This document shows, piece by piece, positions 25,315 through 32,068 of a DNA stretch of 37,835 bases. The notes beneath the pieces are model-generated. The model had not been told where the DNA came from. It did not search any database and saw only the letters and a program-made list of their open reading frames with translations. The stretch's first letter is position 1; each line of letters starts with the position of its first letter. The DNA is from Prevotella sp. Lineage in GTDB: Bacteria > Bacteroidota > Bacteroidia > Bacteroidales > Bacteroidaceae. A program made the translations under genes and the position numbers. The stretch spans positions 1 through 37,835 of the forward strand of contig JAFVGS010000032.1 of the NCBI GenBank assembly GCA_017474845.1, in the 5' to 3' direction.

Positions 25315-26295
25315 ATGACCTTTCGAAGCGTATGGCGAGCCATCAGGGAGTTCCTGTTCACGAAAGCGAGCAAGGAATTCTTGATATTCCTGTTCTTCCT
25401 GGCTCTCTCGGGCATCTTCTGGCTGTCTCTGACACTCAACGAGACCTATGAACGCGAATTCGCCGTTCCCGTCTCTGTCGTTGGCATCCCCAAGAATGCC
25501 GTCCTCACTTCCGACGAGGTCGACACCGTCCGTGTCACCATCCGCGACAAGGGCATCATCCTCGTAGCCTATCGATACGGTGAGACCCTCAGCCGCATCG
25601 ACCTGCCTTTCCGCAACTATACGCACAACAACGGCACAGGCCTCATCCCGGCCTCGGAGATACAGAAGTACATCTACCAGCGGCTGGGCAGCAGTTCGAA
25701 GATCACCGCCATCAAACCCGAGAAGATGGAGTTCTATTACAGCTACGGTTCCAAGAAACAGGTGCCCGTTCGTTGGAGCGGGCGTGTCATTCCCGAAGAA
25801 CTCTACTTCATCTCGCGGGTGACATACAGTCCTGACAGCGTCACCATCTTTGCGTCGGAAGAGAAGCTCGACAGCATCAGCATGGTCTATACCGAACAGC
25901 TGAACTACGCCAACTTCCGCGACACGCTGACCGTAGACTGCAACCTGGCGAAGCTCAAGGGGGTGAAGACCGTTCCCGACCATGTACGCGTGAGTTTCTA
26001 CACCGACGTGCTGACCGAGGAGCGCATCTCCGGCATCCCCATCGTCGGCATCAATTTGCCCGAGGGTAAGGCGCTGCGCACCTTCCCCGCCAAAATCTCC
26101 GTCAGTTTCGTGGCAGGCGTCAGCGTCTACCGCAACCTGAAACCGGAGGACTTCACCGTCATTGTCGACTACAACGAGATACAGCGCAATCCCTCGGAGA
26201 AGTGCCGCATCTATCTGAAAGATACGCCAAGCGGCATCTCACGGGTGAAGTTAGAGACGACTATGGTTGACTATCTCATCGAATCACAGGAATGA
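25315..26295 (+). CDS. YbbR-domain membrane-anchored protein
   Basis: 326 aa. A single N-terminal membrane segment (KEFLIFLFFLALSGIFWLSL) is followed by a periplasmic beta-rich region with YbbR-like repeats (about residues 40-120 and 130-210, the latter with VRWSGRVIPEELYFISRVTY). In Firmicutes YbbR/CdaR regulates the c-di-AMP cyclase; no cyclase gene is nearby here. In Bacteroidetes it commonly stands between yajC and coaE. Its last codons overlap coaE by 4 nt (ATGA), which suggests coupled translation. Confidence 0.85.
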   Translation: MTFRSVWRAIREFLFTKASKEFLIFLFFLALSGIFWLSLTLNETYEREFAVPVSVVGIPKNAVLTSDEVDTVRVTIRDKGIILVAYRYGETLSRIDLPFRNYTHNNGTGLIPASEIQKYIYQRLGSSSKITAIKPEKMEFYYSYGSKKQVPVRWSGRVIPEELYFISRVTYSPDSVTIFASEEKLDSISMVYTEQLNYANFRDTLTVDCNLAKLKGVKTVPDHVRVSFYTDVLTEERISGIPIVGINLPEGKALRTFPAKISVSFVAGVSVYRNLKPEDFTVIVDYNEIQRNPSEKCRIYLKDTPSGISRVKLETTMVDYLIESQE

Positions 26296-26891
26296 AAATC
26301 GGCATCACAGGAGGTATCGGAAGCGGCAAGAGCTATGTCTGCCGGCTTTTGGAACAGCGGGGCTATAAGGTCTACGACTGCGACAGTGCCGCCAAGCGAC
26401 TCATCCGCACCTCACCTTTCATCCGTCGGCGTCTCACTGCTCTCATCGGACCGGAGACATATTTTAAGGAGTCAGGAGACAGCAGTCAGGAGTCAGGAGA
26501 ATACATTCTGAATAAGAAGGCTGTAGCTGAGTTCCTGTTAAAATCCGAGGACAATGCAAGAGCCATCGACCGCATTGTGCATCCCGCCGTCTTCCGAGAC
26601 TTCATCGAGAGCGGCATGGAGTGGATGGAGAGCGCCATCATCTACGAGTCGGGTATCTACCGCCTCGTCGACCGCGTCATTGTCGTCACTGCTCCTAAGG
26701 AACTGCGCATCCAGCGCGTCATAGCCCGCGACGAGATCTCACGGGAGAAAGTGCTCGAATGGATGAGCCGCCAGTTGCCACAGGAAGAGGTCAGGCAGCG
26801 CGCGGACTTCGAGATCGTCAACGACGAACAGGCTGACATCAACCGGCAACTGGATGACATATTGGGAAAAATTTATAATATATCAAAGTAA
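26292..26891 (+). CDS. coaE: Dephospho-CoA kinase
   Basis: 199 aa. It phosphorylates dephospho-CoA in the last step of CoA synthesis. The P-loop GGIGSGKS is at residues 7-14; YDCDSAAKRLIR and HPAVFRDF are the substrate-binding segments. Residues about 59-69 (KESGDSSQESGEY) form an insert encoded by a 7-bp tandem array at 26471-26498; family members usually run through here with a shorter loop. The rest looks intact, so it is probably active. It overlaps ybbR by 4 nt. Confidence 0.95.
   Translation: MKIGITGGIGSGKSYVCRLLEQRGYKVYDCDSAAKRLIRTSPFIRRRLTALIGPETYFKESGDSSQESGEYILNKKAVAEFLLKSEDNARAIDRIVHPAVFRDFIESGMEWMESAIIYESGIYRLVDRVIVVTAPKELRIQRVIARDEISREKVLEWMSRQLPQEEVRQRADFEIVNDEQADINRQLDDILGKIYNISK
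26471..26498 (+). repeat. 7-bp tandem array inside coaE
   Basis: GTCAGGA, GACAGCA, GTCAGGA, GTCAGGA: four heptamers in the coding frame. The gain or loss of one unit would shift the frame of an expectedly essential enzyme. Confidence 0.75.
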
Positions 26892-26922
26892 TAAATAACA
26901 ATAAATAAAGAAATAATAAATT

Positions 26923-27369
26923 ATGCAACAGACCATTTTAGCCATTTCCGGCAAGCCCGGACTCTACAAACTCGTTACCCGGGGTAAGAACAACCTCATC
27001 GTCGAGGCACTCGATACGACACACCGCCGCATGCCTGCTTTCTCCACAGACCGTATCACGTCGCTGGCCGATATCGCCATGTTCACCGAGACTGATGACA
27101 TTCCCCTGATGGACGTTCTGGAGAACCTCAAGACTCTTGAGGCAGCCAAGAAAGCCTCCGTCGATCCCAAGAAAGCCTCAACAAAGGAACTACAGGACTA
27201 CTTCACAAAGGTGTTGCCCGAGTGGGACCGTGATCGTGTCCACGTCAGCGACATCAAGAAGCTCATCAGCTGGTACAATATACTAATTGAAGCCGGCATT
27301 ACCGACTTCAAGGAAGAAATGCAACCCACCGAAGGCGATAATATCGACGATCGGAAGACGCAAGAATAA
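26923..27369 (+). CDS. DUF5606-family protein
   Basis: 148 aa. It begins ILAISGKPGLYKLVTRGKNN and continues VEALDTTHRRMPAFSTDRIT, matching the small Bacteroidetes family DUF5606, followed by VLPEWDRDRVHVSDIKKLIS and YNILIEAGITDF. No signal or membrane segment, so cytoplasmic; function unknown. It is the last gene of the nusB operon and lies 31 nt after coaE, behind an A/T-rich tandem stretch. Confidence 0.82.
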   Translation: MQQTILAISGKPGLYKLVTRGKNNLIVEALDTTHRRMPAFSTDRITSLADIAMFTETDDIPLMDVLENLKTLEAAKKASVDPKKASTKELQDYFTKVLPEWDRDRVHVSDIKKLISWYNILIEAGITDFKEEMQPTEGDNIDDRKTQE

Positions 27370-27377
27370 AACTCTGA

Positions 27378-27848
27378 TTAGAACTTGGCCATCTTAATGG
27401 CCACCACCGCACACTCGTCGCCCTTGTTGCCCAATCGGCCTCCGGCGCGGTCCTTGGCCTGCTGAAGATCATTCGTCGTCAGCAGGCCAAAAACTACGGG
27501 TATGTTACTGGTTGCATTCAGACGGGCAATGCCCTCTGTCACACCCTGACAGATATAATCGAAATGGGGGGTCTCACCACGGATCACGCTGCCGAGGATA
27601 ATCACGGCGTCGTAACCGTCGTTGAGCGTCATCTGGTGAGCACCGTAGATTAGTTCAAACGAACCGGGCACGGTCTTCACATGGATATTCTCGGGCAGAG
27701 CGCCATGCTTCTCCAACGTGGAGACGCAGCCATCGAGCAGAGCCCCGGTAATCTCGGGATTCCACTCGGCGACAACTACACCGAAGATCATGTTCGATGC
27801 GTCAGGCACCTGTTGTGCATTATACTCTGACAGGTTCTTTGTAGCCAT
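27378..27848 (-). CDS. ribH: 6,7-dimethyl-8-ribityllumazine synthase
   Basis: 156 aa. It condenses the ribityl-pyrimidine intermediate with dihydroxybutanone phosphate in riboflavin synthesis. Family motifs: [56 protein letters not shown] (with the catalytic-type His) and [20 protein letters not shown]. It lies 18 nt after a TPR-protein gene and shares that gene's promoter. It converges on the DUF5606 gene with 8 nt between stops. Confidence 0.95.
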   Translation of the reverse strand: MATKNLSEYNAQQVPDASNMIFGVVVAEWNPEITGALLDGCVSTLEKHGALPENIHVKTVPGSFELIYGAHQMTLNDGYDAVIILGSVIRGETPHFDYICQGVTEGIARLNATSNIPVVFGLLTTNDLQQAKDRAGGRLGNKGDECAVVAIKMAKF

Positions 27849-27872
27849 CTGTAAACTGTAAACAGATTACTC
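27849..27872 (-). repeat. 24-bp repeat, copy 2 (TPR gene-ribH)
   Basis: Identical to 23039-23062 and built from CTGTAAA twice plus CAGATTA and CTC. As in copy 1, the stop codon of the upstream minus-strand gene falls inside the CAGATTA unit. Confidence 0.85.
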
Positions 27873-28547
27873 TGAACAGCGCTCGATATAAGCGTCGATC
27901 GTCTGATAAGCCATCGAGTTGTAGTACTTCTCCTTCACCGTCTGATACAGTTTCAGAGCTTCGTCCTTCTTACCCTGGCTCTCGAGAATCTCACCAGCCT
28001 GAATCAGGAACGTGGGAGACAGCGAGTTGTTGTCAGCCTTCTCGGCAGCCTTCTTCAACGTGGCCACAGCTTTGTCCAGCAGGTTCTGGTGGGCATAGGC
28101 ATTACCCAGTGCTCCGAGGGCGGCAGGAGAGATCATCTGGTCATCGGCACCGTCATAATTCTCCAGATACTTCACGGCGTCATCCCACTTGCCGAGCTGG
28201 GCGTTGCAGAGTCCGGCATAGAGGTTTGCCAAGTTACCGGCAGCGGTGCTGCTATAGTCACTGGCCAGCTTGACGAAGCCCTTATAGCCTGTGCTGTCAC
28301 CCAGGAGAGCCTTCTCGAACTGACCCTGGGCGAAATACTCCTGACCCTTGGCGATGGCCGTGGAAGCCTTCTGCTCGTTGGGTTCTGAAATATAAGTCTT
28401 GTAAAGTACGACACCAGCGATGATGACAATCAGAGCCACCACAGCGGCGATGATGGCCTTCTTGTACTTCAGGAAGAAAGCCTCACTCTTGTTCAGGGTC
28501 TCCTCCATCGTAGGAGCTGCCTGAGGTTGATTTTTTGTTGTTGCCAT
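27867..28547 (-). CDS. Membrane-anchored TPR protein
   Basis: 226 aa. A short cytoplasmic N-terminus (MATTKNQPQAAPTMEETLNK) and one membrane segment (about residues 33-50, AIIAAVVALIVIIAGVVLY) lead to a periplasmic TPR-type solenoid: AIAKGQEYFAQGQFEKALLG, NLANLYAGLCNAQLGKWDDA, ALGNAYAHQNLLDKAVATLK and QAGEILESQGKKDEALKLYQ. The layout is like YfgM, which assists the Sec translocon with periplasmic chaperones; direct orthology is not shown. It leads the two-gene unit with ribH, from a promoter box at 28582-28589. Confidence 0.85.
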   Translation of the reverse strand: MATTKNQPQAAPTMEETLNKSEAFFLKYKKAIIAAVVALIVIIAGVVLYKTYISEPNEQKASTAIAKGQEYFAQGQFEKALLGDSTGYKGFVKLASDYSSTAAGNLANLYAGLCNAQLGKWDDAVKYLENYDGADDQMISPAALGALGNAYAHQNLLDKAVATLKKAAEKADNNSLSPTFLIQAGEILESQGKKDEALKLYQTVKEKYYNSMAYQTIDAYIERCSE

Positions 28548-28581
28548 TATAATATTTGTATTATTTTTCGAAAATCGGCTG

Positions 28582-28589
28582 CAAAGTTA
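28582..28589 (-). promoter_or_regulatory. Promoter -7 box of the TPR-ribH unit
   Basis: TAACTTTG on the minus strand, 34 nt before the ATG at 28547. Confidence 0.6.
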
Positions 28590-28599
28590 CAAAAAAAAA

Positions 28600-28675
28600 G
28601 TAAAAGTGAAAAACGAAAAGTGAAAAATTTGCTTCCGCTGCATAAAATTATCCGTTATCCATTATCCATTATCCA
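28600..28675. repeat. A-rich and heptamer repeats upstream of recF
   Basis: An A-rich stretch with repeated AAGTGAAAAA-like units (about 28601-28630) is followed by four heptamers at 28648-28675: TTATCCG, then TTATCCA three times. These are the reverse-complement type of the NAATGGA units elsewhere in the window. Confidence 0.7.
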
Positions 28676-28684
28676 TTTTTTTCG

Positions 28685-28692
28685 TACCTTTG
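28685..28692 (+). promoter_or_regulatory. Promoter -7 box abutting recF
   Basis: TACCTTTG ends only 4 nt before the recF ATG. If used, transcription would begin at or near the start codon. No clear TTTG is present 19-20 nt upstream, where the heptamer array lies instead. Confidence 0.5.
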
Positions 28693-28696
28693 CACT

Positions 28697-29788
28697 ATGA
28701 TTTTAGAGAAACTGTCGCTCATCAACTATAAGAACATCCGGGAGGCCACGCTCGACCTCTCGCCGAAGATTAACTGCATGATCGGCAGCAACGGCGTCGG
28801 TAAGACCAACATTCTCGATGCCGTCTACTTCCTCTCCTTCTGCCACTCCGCCTCCAATCCCATCGACTCCGCCGTCATCCGCCACGGCGAGGATTTCCTG
28901 ATGCTCGAGGGGAACTATGGCGAAGTCACCATTTCCTGTGGCATGAAGCGTGGCATGAAGAAGCATTTCCGTCGCGACAAGAAAGAATACCGCCGACTGT
29001 CGGAGCACATCGGACTCATCCCTTTAGTGATGGTATCCCCTGCTGACACCCTCCTTATCGACGGTGGCAGCGAGGAGCGCCGACGGCTCATGGACATGGT
29101 CATCTCACAATACGACCACACCTACATGGAGTCAGTCAACCGTTACAACAAGGCCTTGCAACAGCGTAACACCATGCTCAAACAGGAAACGGAGCCCGAT
29201 CCCGACGTCATCAGCCTCTGGGAGGAGCAGATGGCCGTCGAAGGCGAACGCATCTACCAGCGTCGCGATGCCTTCGTCCGCGAACTCACGCCCATCTTCC
29301 AGCGCTACTACGAACGTATCTCCGGCAACCGCGAACAGGTTGCTATCGAATACGTCTCTCATTGTCAGCGGGGTTCCCTCCTCGAGGTCATCCAGCGCGA
29401 CCGCGCCAAAGACCGCATCATGGGCTACTCCCTGCACGGTGTCCACCGCGACGACCTCATCTTCACCCTTGGCGGCCATCCCATCCGCCGCGAAGGTAGC
29501 CAAGGTCAGCACAAAACCTTCGTCGTCGCACTGAAGCTTGCTCAGTTCGACTTCCTCCGTCGTACCAACGGCGGCAACACCCCTATCCTACTCCTCGATG
29601 ACATCTTCGACAAGCTCGATGCCAGCCGTGTCGAACAGATCGTCACCCTCGTCGCCGGAGAGGAGTTCGGTCAGATCTTCATCACCGACACCAACCGTTC
29701 GCATCTCGACCAGATCCTCGCCGCCTCCTCCCACGACTACAAGATCTTCCACGTCAATAATGGTGAAGTAAATGTTCAAACGCAATAG
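28697..29788 (+). CDS. recF: DNA replication/repair protein RecF
   Basis: 363 aa, full length. The Walker A motif GSNGVGKT is at residues 30-37, the signature-type segment REGSQGQHKT near 265 and the Walker B ILLLDDIFDKLD near 300, as in RecF. The start MILEKLSLINYKNIREATLD aligns with the family N-terminus. RecF loads RecA at gaps with RecO and RecR. It overlaps the next gene by 17 nt, the usual recF-DUF721 pairing. Confidence 0.95.
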   Translation: MILEKLSLINYKNIREATLDLSPKINCMIGSNGVGKTNILDAVYFLSFCHSASNPIDSAVIRHGEDFLMLEGNYGEVTISCGMKRGMKKHFRRDKKEYRRLSEHIGLIPLVMVSPADTLLIDGGSEERRRLMDMVISQYDHTYMESVNRYNKALQQRNTMLKQETEPDPDVISLWEEQMAVEGERIYQRRDAFVRELTPIFQRYYERISGNREQVAIEYVSHCQRGSLLEVIQRDRAKDRIMGYSLHGVHRDDLIFTLGGHPIRREGSQGQHKTFVVALKLAQFDFLRRTNGGNTPILLLDDIFDKLDASRVEQIVTLVAGEEFGQIFITDTNRSHLDQILAASSHDYKIFHVNNGEVNVQTQ

Positions 29789-30062
29789 CACACTTATTAA
29801 GGACATCATCCTCAAGAACCTCCGAGATCAAGGATTAGAGACGCCCCTCCTCCAGAAGCGCCTCATCGACTCATGGCCCGAGGTCATGGGCGACGCCATC
29901 GCATCATATACCGCCAACCTCTGCATCCGCAACCAGACGCTCTTCGTTCACCTCACCAGTCCCGCCCTTCGCATGGAGCTCTCCATGCAGCGTCAGGACA
30001 TCGTCCGCCGCCTCAACGAACACGTCGGCAACCAAGTGATCGCCGACGTGAAGTTCAATTGA
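29772..30062 (+). CDS. DUF721 (DciA-like) protein
   Basis: 96 aa. SWPEVMGDAIASYTANLCIR followed by TLFVHLTSPALRMELSMQRQ and a C-terminal VIADVKF fits the DUF721/DciA family. DciA proteins load or support the replicative helicase in bacteria lacking DnaC. The gene starts inside the end of recF, so translation is probably coupled, and both act in DNA replication. Confidence 0.85.
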   Translation: MFKRNSTLIKDIILKNLRDQGLETPLLQKRLIDSWPEVMGDAIASYTANLCIRNQTLFVHLTSPALRMELSMQRQDIVRRLNEHVGNQVIADVKFN

Positions 30063-30099
30063 ATCTACAGTTCCTATAACAGGTATATCTTCTGTCTCA

Positions 30100-32049
30100 T
30101 CATCTTATTATCTGCATATTCTTTGTGTCCATCAAATGACGGTCAGTGAGTTTGAGGTTGGGGATGACGGGCAGCGCCATGAAGGCCATGGTGATGAAGG
30201 GCGACTTCATCGTACAGCCAATGTCGCGCACCATCTCGCAGAGCATCATCGTTCGGAAAGCTATCTCATACCCCGACAACGGAGCCATCAGGCCGGCAAT
30301 GGGCAGCGGGATGTCGTTCTCCTCGTCGGCACTGACCACCACCAGTCCGCCCCCCATCTCAATGACTCGGTTGACAGCCCGCACGATGTACCCGTCGTTG
30401 GATCCTATGGCCACAATGTTATGGCAGTCGTGAGCCACCGAGCCGGCGATGGCCCCATTGGAGATGCCGAACCCGTGTATCAGCCCTACCATAGGCTTTG
30501 CCCCAGGCTGATAGCGGTTGTAGACCACTATTTTCTCTACCTCCAGCCATGGATGGGTGTCGCTGAACATACTTGCTCCCATGTGCCATACTTCGTGTCC
30601 GGTGACCAGGCTGCCGTCTTTCGCGTTGATGATATGTTCGGCATCGCCAGGCTTGACTTGGTAGAAGATGTCTTCTTCTGTGATGGGTGCAGCCACGAAG
30701 TTGTTGGGATAATCCTGATTGGCATTCATGTCAAACACCTCGTTGGCCATGTCGACGGCTTCGCTGGTACGCTCCAACAACAGTCTATAGGTGCTGATGT
30801 CGTACATGGTCGATGTCACGTCCTCCCTCAGTGTACGCTCTGCCTCGTCGAGTGCACTCTCCTCGCGCTCCACCCATGCCTTAGCGGCTGCATGGCGGCT
30901 CTTGGCGGCTCCGTGATCCATCAGCGGCACACTGAGCGTGACGGCTCCAAGGGCATACAGCTTCTGGTCGCGGAATGCATGGCCTAGCACATTGTCCACC
31001 TGCTGCATACCCACATTGACATCGAGGGCAACGTTGATGCCCTTCTCCTTGTATGCCTTCTGCTCCTGATGGCGCGACTCGGTGAGGGTGGCTATCTGGT
31101 GCTGGTAGACGGGACTGTTGGCCAGGGCCATGTCAATGGCCTGGGCGGTCGAAAGTTTGATGTTTTTGGGATTGCGTGGATACTCGAGGCGCATCGTCGG
31201 TGACAGACTGTCGCCGCAGAGTCTCAGGAAGGAAGCTAACTGTGTGCGGGCCACCTCTTCCTCAGTACGGGCCATGGCCAGTGCGTTGGCGACATTGACG
31301 CGTTGCAGTTCCATTGAGCGCAGTTCGGCTATGGTCACCATCGCGATACTGGCTTTCTCGCGGGCGATGGCACAGAGTGTGTCGGCTGTCTGCAGGTTGC
31401 TCTGGTACATTTCCAACTCCCCTTGTGTGCAGACCAGTCGGAAGAAGCGCTGTGTCACCTCTTCGGCTATGCGGTTCTTGTCATATTCGTGTTGCTGACG
31501 GGCAGCTTTCAACCGCTGGTCTTCGACGGCTTTCTCCCAGCGGTAGGGATTGTAGCCCAAGAGCGTCTGGCGGTAGCCCACCAGGAGGGGGGCAGCCATG
31601 AATTGTCTGGCCTCTGTCGCCTGTGAGTTGAAGTATTCGCTCCAGATCGCCTGTGTGCCGATATAGGCCTCGCCACCCCAATTGAGCATCTTCTGGGTGA
31701 GCTTGACGCTGGCTGCCGCCGACAGATTGTCGTAGTTGCGCAGATAGACGTAATCGCGGGAGAGGTCGCTGACCAGACGTGAGTAGTTCGGTGCCACACG
31801 AAGGGTCAGTTGCGGCTTCCGCAAGGCGGTGAACTCATCGTAGTGCAGCTGGTAATAGTCGTACTCGTGCTGGCTCTGGAAGGCGATGATCGTACTGTCC
31901 TGTGCCTGGCGGATGGCCTGCTCAAGGCTCAGCTGCGGCTGAGCCTTGCAATGGATAATGGACAATGGACAATGGATAATTGCTGCGCACAGCAAGAGCC
32001 GCAACAGCCATTTCCCAGATCCTATTATCTTATTCCTGTATGTAATCAT
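30100..32049 (-). CDS. Chimera: TolC-like outer-membrane factor fused to adenine deaminase C-terminal domain
   Basis: 649 aa from the ATG at 32049 (a TTG at 32058 is less likely). A signal peptide leads to a TolC/OEP domain (to about residue 444) closely similar to the TolC-like protein at 36760-37835; both have GMQQV, LYALG and PLMDHGAAK. Where that protein continues with YANGLCDINTF and a last helix of about 45 residues, this one changes (about 30700-30727) into NFVAAPITEEDIF and on through YNRYQPGAKPMVGLIHGFG, SVAHDCHNIVAIGSND and IPLPIAGLMAPLSGYE, the adenine deaminase C-terminal domain (about 200 residues). The metal-binding amidohydrolase part is absent. Neither half looks complete. It is last in the export operon, 19 nt after the ABC gene. 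A real deletion fusion or an assembly misjoin would both explain it. Confidence 0.85.
   Translation of the reverse strand: MITYRNKIIGSGKWLLRLLLCAAIIHCPLSIIHCKAQPQLSLEQAIRQAQDSTIIAFQSQHEYDYYQLHYDEFTALRKPQLTLRVAPNYSRLVSDLSRDYVYLRNYDNLSAAASVKLTQKMLNWGGEAYIGTQAIWSEYFNSQATEARQFMAAPLLVGYRQTLLGYNPYRWEKAVEDQRLKAARQQHEYDKNRIAEEVTQRFFRLVCTQGELEMYQSNLQTADTLCAIAREKASIAMVTIAELRSMELQRVNVANALAMARTEEEVARTQLASFLRLCGDSLSPTMRLEYPRNPKNIKLSTAQAIDMALANSPVYQHQIATLTESRHQEQKAYKEKGINVALDVNVGMQQVDNVLGHAFRDQKLYALGAVTLSVPLMDHGAAKSRHAAAKAWVEREESALDEAERTLREDVTSTMYDISTYRLLLERTSEAVDMANEVFDMNANQDYPNNFVAAPITEEDIFYQVKPGDAEHIINAKDGSLVTGHEVWHMGASMFSDTHPWLEVEKIVVYNRYQPGAKPMVGLIHGFGISNGAIAGSVAHDCHNIVAIGSNDGYIVRAVNRVIEMGGGLVVVSADEENDIPLPIAGLMAPLSGYEIAFRTMMLCEMVRDIGCTMKSPFITMAFMALPVIPNLKLTDRHLMDTKNMQIIR
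31949..31980 (-). repeat. 7-bp tandem array encoding a signal-peptide core
   Basis: On the plus strand: CAATGGA, TAATGGA, CAATGGA, CAATGGA and a partial TAAT. Read on the coding strand it gives AIIHCPLSIIHCK, part of the signal peptide of the TolC-like chimera. One unit more or less would shift the frame. Confidence 0.75.
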
Positions 32050-32068
32050 AATTATCAACTCTCAATTC

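Noticed and set aside
30100-32049. Annotating the last gene simply as adenine deaminase or simply as TolC
   Set aside because: The enzyme's catalytic amidohydrolase domain is absent and the channel lacks its last helix; either name alone would mislead.
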